Shown: positions 31,649 through 41,662 of the stretch, piece by piece
Numbering within the stretch: position 1 is the stretch's first letter
How the letters are laid out: each line of letters begins with the position of its first letter
Source of the DNA: Bacillus sp. AFS073361
GTDB taxonomy: Bacteria > Bacillota > Bacilli > Bacillales > Cytobacillaceae
Assembly (NCBI RefSeq): GCF_002567005.1
Contig: NZ_NUZU01000038.1
Coordinates: 80,348 to 144,347 of the forward strand
Length of the DNA stretch: 64,000 nt
Reading direction: 5' to 3'
Program-made: the position numbers and the translations under genes
The notes under the pieces: generated by a model
Databases searched by the model: none
Seen by the model: only the letters and a program-made list of their open reading frames with translations
What the model was told of the DNA's origin: nothing

Positions 31649-33196
31649 ATGTCGAAGTTTTTAAAAGGGACCTTTATCCTATTAATCGCAGGCCTTGTCA
31701 CAAGAGTCCTTGGTTTCATAAATCGGATTGTTATAGCTCGGAGTATAGGGGAAGAAGGAGTGGGCTTATACATGATGGCGTTTCCTACCTTTATTCTAGT
31801 AGTGACGCTCACTCAGATGGGACTGCCTGTAGCTATTTCAAAAAATGTGGCCGAGGCAGAAGCGAAGGGAAATTTTGCAGAGATTAAAAAAATTCTGGTT
31901 GTCTCCCTAGCGATAACGATTTCTCTGTCCCTTATTTTTACCCCTGCACTATTATTACTTGCACCACTGCTGTCGAAAACATTGTTTACCGACCCGCGGA
32001 CATTTTATCCTTTAATTGCGATCGCTCCAGTTGTTCCCGTGATTGCGATTTCCTCAGTGTTAAGAGGGTACTTTCAAGGAAGACAACAGATGCGTCCGTC
32101 TGCAATTTCACAAGTTTTAGAACAAATTGTTCGAATTTCCCTGATTGCCGTGATGACAAGAGCATTTCTTCCTTATGGAATTGAATATGCAGCCGCTGCT
32201 GCCATGATCGCTTCTGTGATTGGTGAACTTGTCTCACTTATTTATTTAATGACAACTTTTAAATTAAAAAAACGATTTAGGCTTCGGAAAAAATTCTTTC
32301 AATTTGTTCACAGTGGGAAACAAACATTTAAAGACTTAATGGATATTGCCTTGCCAACCATGGGAAGCCGAATGATTGGTTCGGTGGCATGGTTTTTTGA
32401 ACCTATTGTTGTGGTTCATAGCTTAGCCCTTGCAGGTGTCGTCACCGTCGAAGCCACCAAACAATATGGGGCCTTAACAGGTTTTGCCATGCCGCTATTG
32501 ATGTTACCGTCTTTCATCACTTTCTCTTTAGCCACTTCACTCGTCCCGGCGATTAGTGAAGCCAATACCCAAAACAACAAGAAGTTAATTGAATATCGAT
32601 TACAACAAGCTTTAAGGTTTGCCTTCTTATCAGGTGGATTGGCCGTTGTTGTTCTCTATGTATTGTCTGACCCGTTAATGCAACTTATGTATGGCTCAGC
32701 AAAGGGCTCTTATTTTATTCGATTGATGGCTCCTTTCTTCCTATTCTATTACTATCAAGGTCCATTACAAGCAGTATTGCAGGCGTTGAATCTTGCCCGG
32801 GCTGCTATGATTAATAGTCTGATTGGGGCCATCGTTAAAACAGCCGTCATCTTTTTATTGGCATCCCAAGCTTCCTTTGGTATTAATGGGGTGGCAATAG
32901 GCATTCTCGTCGGCTTTGTTTTAGTGACCATTCTTCACTTTGCCACTGTACTAAAAAAGATTTCCTTTTCGTTTTATGTTCGTGATTATGTAAAGGGATT
33001 TCTGGTTATGGGTGGATCTGGCTGGCTTGGATATTGGTCATTTGCACACCTATTTCTAAATGAAGTGTTAACCATAAGAGTCCTATTATCATTACTAGCT
33101 ATGACCATTTCCTATATTGTTTTGGTTCTAATGTTAGGTCTAATTAAAAGGGATGAACTAAAACGGATTCCTTGGATTGGAAATTTATTTGTATAA
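31649..33196 (+). CDS. spoVB: Stage V sporulation protein B, MOP-family flippase
   Basis: A 515-residue polytopic protein with about 14 membrane helices of the MOP/polysaccharide exporter (MurJ-like) superfamily. SpoVB is needed for spore cortex synthesis and probably moves a lipid-linked peptidoglycan precursor. It begins MSKFLKGTFILLIAGLVTRV with the family pattern GFINRIVIARSIGEEGVGLY. The ATG at 31649 is 9 nt after AAGGTG; an in-frame GTG 12 nt upstream overlaps that site. Confidence 0.93.
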   Translation: MSKFLKGTFILLIAGLVTRVLGFINRIVIARSIGEEGVGLYMMAFPTFILVVTLTQMGLPVAISKNVAEAEAKGNFAEIKKILVVSLAITISLSLIFTPALLLLAPLLSKTLFTDPRTFYPLIAIAPVVPVIAISSVLRGYFQGRQQMRPSAISQVLEQIVRISLIAVMTRAFLPYGIEYAAAAAMIASVIGELVSLIYLMTTFKLKKRFRLRKKFFQFVHSGKQTFKDLMDIALPTMGSRMIGSVAWFFEPIVVVHSLALAGVVTVEATKQYGALTGFAMPLLMLPSFITFSLATSLVPAISEANTQNNKKLIEYRLQQALRFAFLSGGLAVVVLYVLSDPLMQLMYGSAKGSYFIRLMAPFFLFYYYQGPLQAVLQALNLARAAMINSLIGAIVKTAVIFLLASQASFGINGVAIGILVGFVLVTILHFATVLKKISFSFYVRDYVKGFLVMGGSGWLGYWSFAHLFLNEVLTIRVLLSLLAMTISYIVLVLMLGLIKRDELKRIPWIGNLFV

Positions 33197-33201
33197 AGAA
33201 A

Positions 33202-33227
33202 TAAGACACGCCCACGCGTGTCTTTTG
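33202..33227. terminator. Terminator between spoVB and yrbG
   Basis: AAGACACGC and GCGTGTCTT form a 9-bp stem with a 4-nt loop followed by a short T run on the plus strand, between the converging spoVB and yrbG. Confidence 0.75.
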
Positions 33228-33228
33228 T

Positions 33229-33888
33229 TCATTCATCCTTTAAATCAATAAAGAACTTTCCGTTTTCATAGCTACAAAAGGAGATCTTTTTAACATCCCG
33301 ATAGCCCTGTTTTTTCAATTCCTGCCGCAGCCAGAGATTTGTTTTATTAATTCTAAGTAAATTTTCTTCATCAATATTCCCATCTAGTATTAAAGGAATC
33401 GTAATATCGCCTTGCTGAGATTCTGCGTTTTCATTCTTTATCTTTTCAATGACGGACAAACTTCCAGAGGATTCAAGAATTGCAAACTCAACGTCAGCAA
33501 TACTACGGATGTCCTTTTCACGGAGCTGTGTCATTAAATCATCAAAATTGTACCGCTGCTTCCGCATTGCTTTCTCATCAATTTTCCCCCGATTAATAAT
33601 AATGCTTGGCTGTCCATCAATGAGATTACGAAATTTTTTACTTTTTAAAGAAATGAGTGCTAGAAGTATTTGAATGAGCATTAGTAAAATCATGGGGACA
33701 ACTGTATAAATCAAAGGATCCTTTGGTTCATCGATTGAAACAACAGCCATTTCACCAATCATGATAAAAACAACGAGATCTAGAATACTTAATTCTCCAA
33801 TTTCCCTTTTCCCCATAATACGAAAAATAACTAGGATAAGTACATAAAAAAACAATGTTCGAAACACAATCGTCACATATTCTTCCAT
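33229..33888 (-). CDS. yrbG: DUF421 membrane protein YrbG
   Basis: A 219-residue protein of the DUF421 (YetF/YrbG) family. Three membrane helices lie in the first 80 residues, with the family signature GKREIGELSILDLVVFIMIG, followed by a cytoplasmic domain with KSKKFRNLIDGQPSIIINRG and a C-terminal alpha-beta region. Relatives contribute to spore germination in some Bacillus, but the function here is unknown. The RBS is AGGGGCG. Confidence 0.92.
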   Translation of the reverse strand: MEEYVTIVFRTLFFYVLILVIFRIMGKREIGELSILDLVVFIMIGEMAVVSIDEPKDPLIYTVVPMILLMLIQILLALISLKSKKFRNLIDGQPSIIINRGKIDEKAMRKQRYNFDDLMTQLREKDIRSIADVEFAILESSGSLSVIEKIKNENAESQQGDITIPLILDGNIDEENLLRINKTNLWLRQELKKQGYRDVKKISFCSYENGKFFIDLKDE

Positions 33889-34115
33889 AACTGTCGCCCC
33901 TTTTTTACATTCAACGATATTGTTTGCATTTTAAAGTGAAAAATTAGCGGAATAAAATACCAACACCCTCTTCCATTTGAAAAATTCTATAAAATTTATT
34001 CTACTTTTCCCATTTCACGAATACGCTTGTACTAGGAAGAAACTTTACTAGAGGGTGGCACGAAAGAGTTTATATAAATGCCAGCCTAAAGGGCAATTGA
34101 AGGGGGAGAGTTAAA
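33889..34115. other. Gap between yrbG and yrzE
   Basis: AT-rich divergent intergenic region of about 230 nt. It must carry promoters for both genes, but I see no convincing -35/-10 pair. It contains AGGGTGGCACGAAAG, which resembles the start of a T-box but lacks the ACCGCG half and any terminator. Confidence 0.4.
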
Positions 34116-34508
34116 ATCGAATCAAAAAGCTTTGGCACTTCCATTCTGTACGGATTAATTTTTATTCTCGTTTTTGCTGTAATTAGCAGCCTAATATTTG
34201 CGTTTATTCTTAGGTTTACGTCTGCACGTGAAGTATCGCTTCAATACGTAGTTACGGCACTATCTTTTATCGGGCTATTCGGAGGTGGTTTCTTATCCGG
34301 TGGAAAAAGAAAAGAAAAGGGCTGGCTTATTGGGGGAATGACTGGCTTAATCTACTCGGTCATTGTCTTTTTGTTCCAGTACTTAGGATATGATCGCTTG
34401 TTTGATGCCGAACAAGTCATTTACCATACTTGCTACACATTAATTGCGATGATGGGTGGTATTTTAGGAGTAAACATTTCTACAAACAATTCTCGAAGAT
34501 CTGTGTAA
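34116..34508 (+). CDS. yrzE: TIGR04086-type membrane protein YrzE with apparent AUC start
   Basis: A 130-residue, four-helix membrane protein (helices at about 10-32, 44-60, 70-92 and 102-122) like YrzE of spore-formers (TIGR04086). The open frame runs upstream to 34101, where a TGA (34098-34100) closes it, and it has no ATG, GTG or TTG until codon 75. A strong AGGGGGAGAG (34101-34110) is 5-7 nt before ATC (34116-34118), which is followed by ESKSFGTSILYGLIFI. The natural reading is an AUC start or a G-to-C change of an ATG. Function is unknown. A terminator follows the stop. Confidence 0.78.
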   Translation: MESKSFGTSILYGLIFILVFAVISSLIFAFILRFTSAREVSLQYVVTALSFIGLFGGGFLSGGKRKEKGWLIGGMTGLIYSVIVFLFQYLGYDRLFDAEQVIYHTCYTLIAMMGGILGVNISTNNSRRSV

Positions 34509-34515
34509 TCTAAAT

Positions 34516-34546
34516 AAAAGGAAGCCGACTTGCGGCTTCCTTTTTT
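34516..34546. terminator. Bidirectional terminator between yrzE and yajC
   Basis: GGAAGCCG and CGGCTTCC form an 8-bp stem with a 5-nt loop. A T run follows on the plus strand and an A-rich run precedes it, so it serves both converging genes. Confidence 0.9.
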
Positions 34547-34554
34547 GCTGGTTA

Positions 34555-34845
34555 TTATTTTGAAAGGTTTACGCTTTCGCCTGCATCAGCAGTGACTTCA
34601 CGAATAGCATTACGGTCAAATGTAAGACGGCTTCCGTCACCACATTTAATAACGGCTTTATTATCATCAATTGAATCTATAAAACCATGTAGTCCACCAA
34701 TCGTGACGATTTTATCACCCTTTTTTAAATCGTTTTGCATTTGCTGAACCGCTTTTTGGCGCTTTTGTTGCGGGCGAATTAATAGGAAATAAAATAACAC
34801 AAACATTAATATTAATGGAATGATTGTACCAATTCCTCCAGACAT
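34555..34845 (-). CDS. yajC: Preprotein translocase subunit YajC
   Basis: A 96-residue single-pass membrane protein associated with SecDF and YidC. One helix lies at residues 5-22, then the conserved LIRPQQKRQKAVQQM and GDKIVTIGGLHG. It follows tgt by 29 nt and has the RBS AAAGGAGGG. The B. subtilis name is yrbF. It is the last gene of the ruvAB-queA-tgt-yajC run. Confidence 0.95.
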   Translation of the reverse strand: MSGGIGTIIPLILMFVLFYFLLIRPQQKRQKAVQQMQNDLKKGDKIVTIGGLHGFIDSIDDNKAVIKCGDGSRLTFDRNAIREVTADAGESVNLSK

Positions 34846-34874
34846 CCTGTTTCCCTCCTTTCAATATACATCTA

Positions 34875-37071
<2,197 letters not shown>

Positions 37072-37104
37072 AATATGACACCCTAATCTTTTTTTTATAA
37101 TCAA

Positions 37105-38106
37105 TCAATTGGCAGGCATATCCATCCCAAAATGCTGATAGACCAGCGGGGTTACCACCCTGCCGCGTGGAGTTCTTTGTAAAAAGCCAATTTGTAATAA
37201 ATATGGTTCATAAACATCTTCGATGGTTTCAGATTCTTCTCCAATCGAAGCCGCAATTGTATCCAGACCGACGGGACCACCGCGGAATCTTTCGATAATG
37301 CCCCTCAGCAGTTTATGGTCGATATGATCTAATCCGAGTTTATCGACTTGAAGCAGTTCAAGTGCTTCTCCTGCAAGAGCAAGATCAATCGTTCCATCCC
37401 CTCTTACTTGGGCAAAATCTCTCACCCGGCGGAGGAGACGGTTCGCAATCCTCGGGGTCCCCCGTGATCTCCGAGCAATTTCTGCTGCCGAAAGGTCATC
37501 GATTTCAGTTCCAAACACTTCCGCTGTTCGCAGGACAATATTTTTCAATTGGTCTTCTTTATAATACTCGAGTCGACTTAAAACTCCAAACCGGTCGCGT
37601 AATGGGGCTGATAAGGAACCAGCCCTCGTTGTCGCACCAACCAGAGTAAACGGTGGGAGATCCAGGCGGACAGACCTCGCGCTTGGTCCTTTGCCAATGA
37701 CAATATCAAGGCAAAAATCCTCCATCGCTGGATAAAGCACTTCTTCGATCGTCCGTTGCAAGCGATGTATTTCATCAATAAATAATACATCTCCAGGTTC
37801 AAGAGCCGTAAGAATCGCTGCTAAATCACCAGGTCTTTCTATGGCTGGTCCTGAAGTGGTCCGGATATTTACGCCCATCTCATTGGCAATAATCACGGCA
37901 AGTGTTGTCTTCCCTAATCCGGGCGGCCCATAGAGAAGGACATGGTCTAACGTTTCCTTCCGCATTTTTGCAGCCTTTATATAAATATCAAGGTTTTCCT
38001 TTACTTGATCTTGCCCTATATATTGACTGAGAACTTGCGGCCTAAGGCTCTGTTCTATGCTCATCTCGCTCTCGTTAACTTCACTAGATATAATCCGATC
38101 TTCCAT
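37105..38106 (-). CDS. ruvB: Holliday junction branch migration helicase RuvB
   Basis: A 333-residue AAA+ motor that drives branch migration together with RuvA. Walker [12 protein letters not shown] is near residue 60, Walker [10 protein letters not shown] near 108, sensor 1 GATTRAGSL near 155, and the winged-helix C-terminal domain includes [10 protein letters not shown]. It lies 10 nt after ruvA. No ruvC is expected in Firmicutes, where RecU resolves junctions. Confidence 0.97.
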   Translation of the reverse strand: MEDRIISSEVNESEMSIEQSLRPQVLSQYIGQDQVKENLDIYIKAAKMRKETLDHVLLYGPPGLGKTTLAVIIANEMGVNIRTTSGPAIERPGDLAAILTALEPGDVLFIDEIHRLQRTIEEVLYPAMEDFCLDIVIGKGPSARSVRLDLPPFTLVGATTRAGSLSAPLRDRFGVLSRLEYYKEDQLKNIVLRTAEVFGTEIDDLSAAEIARRSRGTPRIANRLLRRVRDFAQVRGDGTIDLALAGEALELLQVDKLGLDHIDHKLLRGIIERFRGGPVGLDTIAASIGEESETIEDVYEPYLLQIGFLQRTPRGRVVTPLVYQHFGMDMPAN

Positions 38107-38116
38107 GAATCATCAC

Positions 38117-38728
38117 CTATTTTAAAAGCCGCTGCAGGGCTTTTTTAATGTATTGGTCCGTAGACATTTGTTCTTTTCTTAACTCAGGCGTTATCTTTTT
38201 GATTTCTTTCTCGGAATAACCTAATGCTTTCAATGCAAGAATGGCTTCTTCTAAATTTGAATTTCCCTTTTGTGTATGCAGCTCAAGTTGGTCAGCATTA
38301 AATAAGTTAGGGAAGTAGTCTGGAACAATGTCCTGCAATTTTCCTTTTAGGTCTAGGATCATTTGACGGGCTGTTTTTTTGCCAACTCCCGGGAATTTGA
38401 CGAGGAAGCTTTCATCTTCATTTTCAACAGCTGTAACCACCTGCTGCACTTCACCTGACGCAAGGATGGCTAGTGCCCCTTTTGGACCGATTCCTGAGAC
38501 ATTTAATAATTTTGTAAAAAGTTTTTTCTCTTCTCTGGTTTCAAAGCCGTAGAGTGCATTGATATCCTCACGAACATAATGATAGGTATATACGGTTACC
38601 ATTGTTTCCATTTTACCCGCATAGATAAACGGATTGGGCGTTGCGATTTGGTAGCCGATTCCGTTGTTTTCGATCACTATATATTCTGGCCCGACAAAGT
38701 CGACGGTCCCTTTAATAAATTCGTACAC
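38117..38728 (-). CDS. ruvA: Holliday junction binding protein RuvA
   Basis: A 203-residue tetrameric DNA-binding protein. It has an N-terminal OB domain ([19 protein letters not shown]), tandem helix-hairpin-helix motifs ([16 protein letters not shown] and [17 protein letters not shown]) and a C-terminal RuvB-binding domain. I chose the GTG at 38726-38728 because GGGGAG lies 9 nt upstream; the ATG two codons earlier is only 3 nt from it. Length and N-terminus then match B. subtilis RuvA. Confidence 0.95.
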   Translation of the reverse strand: MYEFIKGTVDFVGPEYIVIENNGIGYQIATPNPFIYAGKMETMVTVYTYHYVREDINALYGFETREEKKLFTKLLNVSGIGPKGALAILASGEVQQVVTAVENEDESFLVKFPGVGKKTARQMILDLKGKLQDIVPDYFPNLFNADQLELHTQKGNSNLEEAILALKALGYSEKEIKKITPELRKEQMSTDQYIKKALQRLLK

Positions 38729-38830
38729 TTGCATTCTCTCCCCTAGTTTTACACTGTATTTCATTCTACCATACAATTTTGAGTAAGTTATAGAAAATAA
38801 CTATTGGGAGAAACATCGAACTATTCGGAA

Positions 38831-38858
38831 TTCGGAGTTCGGCTTTCGGAGTTCGGCT
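38831..38858. repeat. Two perfect 14-bp tandem repeats
   Basis: TTCGGAGTTCGGCT occurs twice without a gap at 38831-38844 and 38845-38858, preceded by a partial copy (ATTCGGAATTCGGA). It lies at the ruvA-proximal end of the long repeat-bearing gap. Confidence 0.9.
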
Positions 38859-38880
38859 TCGCAAGGAGGGGAATTATTCG

Positions 38881-39109
38881 ATTCGCTGATAGAAGTGCAA
38901 TATTCGCCGATAGATGCTTGGAATTCGCTGATAGATACTGGATATCCGCTGATAAGTGCTTGAAATTCGCTGATAGAAATTTGAGATTCACTGATAGATA
39001 CTTGGAATTCCCTGATAGATACTTGGAATTCCCTGAAAGAAATTGGATTCGCTTATTAAAGTACGGAATTCGCTCATTGAACATCGGAATTCGCTCATTC
39101 AACCTCTGA
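38881..39109. repeat. Eleven-unit array of 21-nt phased repeats (ATTCGCTGATAG type)
   Basis: The hexamer ATTCGC or a one-base variant begins at 38881, 38902, 38923, 38944, 38965, 38986, 39007 and 39028, each exactly 21 nt apart, then at 39047 (19 nt), 39068 and 39089. The first units carry CTGATAGA after the core, the last ones CTCATT. As 21 is a multiple of three, reading frames across it stay open on both strands and look like seven-residue protein repeats, but there is no ribosome binding site. It fills most of the 458-nt gap between ruvA and bofC. Confidence 0.92.
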
Positions 39110-39134
39110 AACACCCTAATCGACCCCATTTATC

Positions 39135-39172
39135 AAAAAAAAAAACCAGGCTGAAAGGGCGGCATCAGTCTG
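39135..39172 (-). terminator. Terminator after bofC
   Basis: On the minus strand CAGACTGA and TCAGCCTG pair (one G-U) around a GC-rich loop, followed by a run of about ten T residues. It separates bofC from the 21-nt repeat array. Confidence 0.85.
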
Positions 39173-39186
39173 ATTAATAGATTTTT

Positions 39187-39741
39187 CTATTCATTTTTTA
39201 AAGAATATGGCTTAAATGTCTCTAATACTTCTACATATCGATTCTTATTTTTGATTGGAATGCCTTGAATTAATTCCTCTTGCTTTGTGCTCTCGAGCCT
39301 CTTAATGTCTATTTGAAAAAATGATTGGATAATTTTTAATTGATCAGGTTTTCCATTAAAAATACTCAAAACACCCTCTTCAGTAATTCCAAAAAAGCCA
39401 TTTGCTTTTAGCAAGGGGGATATGTCATTGACTTGTTTTTGAAAAACAAATGTCGATCCGTCAATGTCAATCAACTGCCATTGGTCATACTTAGCCCAAA
39501 AGTTCTCCAAAGACCAGCATGTCTCATTGACCACTTCTTGACTTATTTCCCCATCCAAATATACCCTTTCCAAAATAACCTTCATAGTTAGAGGTTCAGC
39601 TTTTTCCTCTTTCTGAGGTTTATCCATGGGAGCGGCCGAGCCAATTATGGTCATTTCGTTGGCATTAAAAATAAACATGAAGAGAAGAACAGCGAATCCG
39701 GCGAACATATACCTACACCATGCCATCCAATGATACCTCAT
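39187..39741 (-). CDS. bofC: Forespore regulator of the sigma-K checkpoint BofC
   Basis: A 184-residue secreted protein with an N-terminal membrane or signal segment (about residues 10-30). In B. subtilis BofC is made in the forespore, inhibits SpoIVB in the intermembrane space and so delays sigma-K activation. The BofC domains include TMKVILERVYLDGEISQEVV and FGITEEGVLSIFNG. The ATG at 39739-39741 lies 6 nt after AGAGGTG. Its target pathway includes SpoIVFA and SpoIVFB, encoded at 55.6-57.2 kb here. Confidence 0.92.
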   Translation of the reverse strand: MRYHWMAWCRYMFAGFAVLLFMFIFNANEMTIIGSAAPMDKPQKEEKAEPLTMKVILERVYLDGEISQEVVNETCWSLENFWAKYDQWQLIDIDGSTFVFQKQVNDISPLLKANGFFGITEEGVLSIFNGKPDQLKIIQSFFQIDIKRLESTKQEELIQGIPIKNKNRYVEVLETFKPYSLKNE

Positions 39742-39828
39742 GCTACTCACCTCTTATTGTTAAAAATTAAACATTCTATACAGTAATAGTTTAGCCTTAT
39801 TTTGCCTTTTTATCCTTCATAACATGTT

Positions 39829-39857
39829 AAAAAGGGTAAAGCTAAATAGCTTTACCC
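39829..39857 (-). terminator. Terminator after the CoxA-like gene
   Basis: GGGTAAAGCTA and TAGCTTTACCC form an 11-bp stem (39834-39857) followed on the minus strand by TTTTT. Confidence 0.88.
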
Positions 39858-39871
39858 TCAACCCGTAAGGA

Positions 39872-40567
39872 TTATCTTCCGCCTTTTTCCTGTTGACTAT
39901 CATTATAAAAGTTACGATCGCGTCCAAGGGTTCCCTCGTCAATGATGACCTTTACCGTTCTTCCGTTTGCGTATGGCTCTACTGCTTTCTGAATCGCTCT
40001 TTTGGTAGCAGCAGCTTTGCCATGGTTATTTAAATGCACGGAAACAATAATTGTATTTCCATAGGCAACGGATCGAACGTCCTGTACATTGGGAACAGCA
40101 CTTACTATGTTCCTGATTTTATTCGTAATATTATTTTGAAAGTCAGGGTCGGTTTTCACACCAGTATTTCTGGTGTTTACATTTAAATGACCGTGATAAT
40201 TCATATCACTCGTACTAAAGCGATTATCTCGTTGGAAAAAATTACGATCATTGGAAGCTAAAGGTTTGGTTGGGTTCTTTGGATTCCCATTTCCATCCTT
40301 GGTTTGAAGCTGCCTTCTTCTATTTTCATTCGTAACTTGGTCCTCATCCCCTAGAGAATGATCCATCATTTCCGTAATTGCCCCGTCGTCATCTCTAAAA
40401 AGATTATTATCTGAGTTTGGGTGGTTTTCATTGGAATAATATCCGACCGGATTTAAAGAATTTTTATTGTTATCGTTAACCCCTGCACGATTATCATTAT
40501 TCGCACATCCAGCCAGCCCCAACATTAATGTGGCTGAAAGAGGAATCATCCACTGTTTCTTATTCAA
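39872..40567 (-). CDS. coxA: Sporulation lipoprotein of the YhcN/YlaJ family (CoxA-like)
   Basis: A 231-residue lipoprotein with the lipobox LGLAGC near residue 21 and an Asn-rich linker. The C-terminal YhcN/YlaJ domain (about 140-215) includes NKIRNIVSAVPNVQDVRSVA and the family's VKVIIDEG ending. In B. subtilis CoxA (YrbB) is a cortex-associated spore protein encoded next to safA. I chose the TTG at 40565-40567 because it follows GGAGGGGG at good spacing; ATG codons upstream overlap or precede that site. A kinase gene separates it from safA here. Confidence 0.85.
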   Translation of the reverse strand: MNKKQWMIPLSATLMLGLAGCANNDNRAGVNDNNKNSLNPVGYYSNENHPNSDNNLFRDDDGAITEMMDHSLGDEDQVTNENRRRQLQTKDGNGNPKNPTKPLASNDRNFFQRDNRFSTSDMNYHGHLNVNTRNTGVKTDPDFQNNITNKIRNIVSAVPNVQDVRSVAYGNTIIVSVHLNNHGKAAATKRAIQKAVEPYANGRTVKVIIDEGTLGRDRNFYNDSQQEKGGR

Positions 40568-40672
40568 GCGAAAAACCCCCTCCATTAACATCCTGAGCAT
40601 GTGAAACCCATGCTCATTATTAGGGTGTTATTTTTGAGGGGATTTCATTCAGACGGAAAATTCCAGCTCTGG

Positions 40673-41662
40673 TTAATCCACTAATTCCATTAAACGATCA
40701 ATAAATTTTTTCCTAGCATAAAATTGACTGATTGTTAAGTCCATTACTTGTTTATATTTCATATGGTCCATATATGATTTTTCACGAATCATTCGATTCC
40801 ATTCCCGAAAGATATCTGCTGGATAGGCTAATGCATATAAAAAAGCGGCCTCGTGTAAGTATTTCTTTATTTGTTTAAGACTGGAAAGTTTTTCGAATGA
40901 CCAATCAAGATAAGGTAAAATCCTATTCGAATATTGTAAATAATCAAAGGAAGCAGGACCAATGCTGATTAAATCAAAATCAATAAGATTTAATTGTCCG
41001 CCTGTATCCCTTAAGAAATTATGATGGGCTACATCCCCATGGAGAATGAGAGAAGGTTCCGTTTGAAAGAAGCTCCGGTTATTTTCCATCCCTTCCAGTG
41101 ACCAGTCAGCCCAAGCAAGCATTTCTGTAATCACTGGCTCATTGATAAAATAGCCAAGATAGGGAAGATTATTGGAAAAAACATTTAGTCGCTCCGACCA
41201 TTTTTCGATAAGATGTCCTTTGGGAAGTAAAGTCCGATAGCGTGCTTCAAACGATGCCGTGGTTTGGTGATATTGTTCTAATAACTCAATTCCTTCTTGA
41301 CGATTCTTATGCGAATGGTACGAAAATACCGATTTATTTGGAGGAATGTACTCCATACATCCAAAGTAGGTTCCTTCAAAAAAAAGCTGATCTCTCATTG
41401 GGGAAGTTAAAAATAAATAGGTCTTTGTAAATCCTTCTTTTTTTAGGGTGGTTGTAAAGGCTTCTTGGAGTCTTAGTCTATTATTGGTATGATACCCTTT
41501 TAGGACGTAAGTATTTTTATCTGTTCTTAAATAAATAACAGATTTTCGAATCGGAACCATTTGAACGATTCGTTCAAGGAACTGGGATTGAAAATAAGAG
41601 AGGAGACGATCAAAATAATCATCGTCTCCTTTTTTTTGATTTGGTGTATTAAAGGCTCTCAT
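40673..41662 (-). CDS. CotS-family aminoglycoside phosphotransferase-like spore kinase
   Basis: A protein of about 329 residues with the fold of aminoglycoside phosphotransferases, like the spore-coat CotS, YutH and YsxE proteins. An ATP-binding N-lobe strand is seen in VIYLRTDKNTYVLKGY; the catalytic loop is LILHGDVAHHNFL and the metal site NLIDFDLISIGP. No signal peptide is present. The start is uncertain: the ATG at 41660-41662 overlaps the safA end by 14 nt and suggests coupling, but its RBS is weak. Position beside safA suggests a role in coat assembly; the substrate is unknown. Confidence 0.8.
   Translation of the reverse strand: MRAFNTPNQKKGDDDYFDRLLSYFQSQFLERIVQMVPIRKSVIYLRTDKNTYVLKGYHTNNRLRLQEAFTTTLKKEGFTKTYLFLTSPMRDQLFFEGTYFGCMEYIPPNKSVFSYHSHKNRQEGIELLEQYHQTTASFEARYRTLLPKGHLIEKWSERLNVFSNNLPYLGYFINEPVITEMLAWADWSLEGMENNRSFFQTEPSLILHGDVAHHNFLRDTGGQLNLIDFDLISIGPASFDYLQYSNRILPYLDWSFEKLSSLKQIKKYLHEAAFLYALAYPADIFREWNRMIREKSYMDHMKYKQVMDLTISQFYARKKFIDRLMELVD
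41602..41637 (+). terminator. Terminator-like hairpin oriented against the kinase gene
   Basis: GGAGACGAT (41602-41610) and ATCGTCTCC (41621-41629) form a perfect 9-bp stem with a 10-nt loop. Eight T residues follow on the plus strand, opposite to all neighbouring genes. It lies in the first codons of the kinase gene and about 12 nt past the safA stop. On the minus strand the downstream tract is only TCTCTTATTTTC, so it might act as a weak safA terminator. Confidence 0.6.

Noticed and set aside
34040..34115. T-box upstream of yrzE (AGGGTGGCACGAAAG)
   Set aside because: Lacks the ACCGCG part, a terminator and any stem I; the downstream gene is not an amino-acid gene.
38881..39109. CRISPR array
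   Set aside because: Unit and spacer together are only 21 nt, the repeats are degenerate, and there are no cas genes.
38804..39129. Open frames on both strands with seven-residue repeats (FADR-type and LSANSK-type)
   Set aside because: They arise because the 21-nt repeat period is a multiple of three. There is no ribosome binding site and no non-repeat protein sequence.
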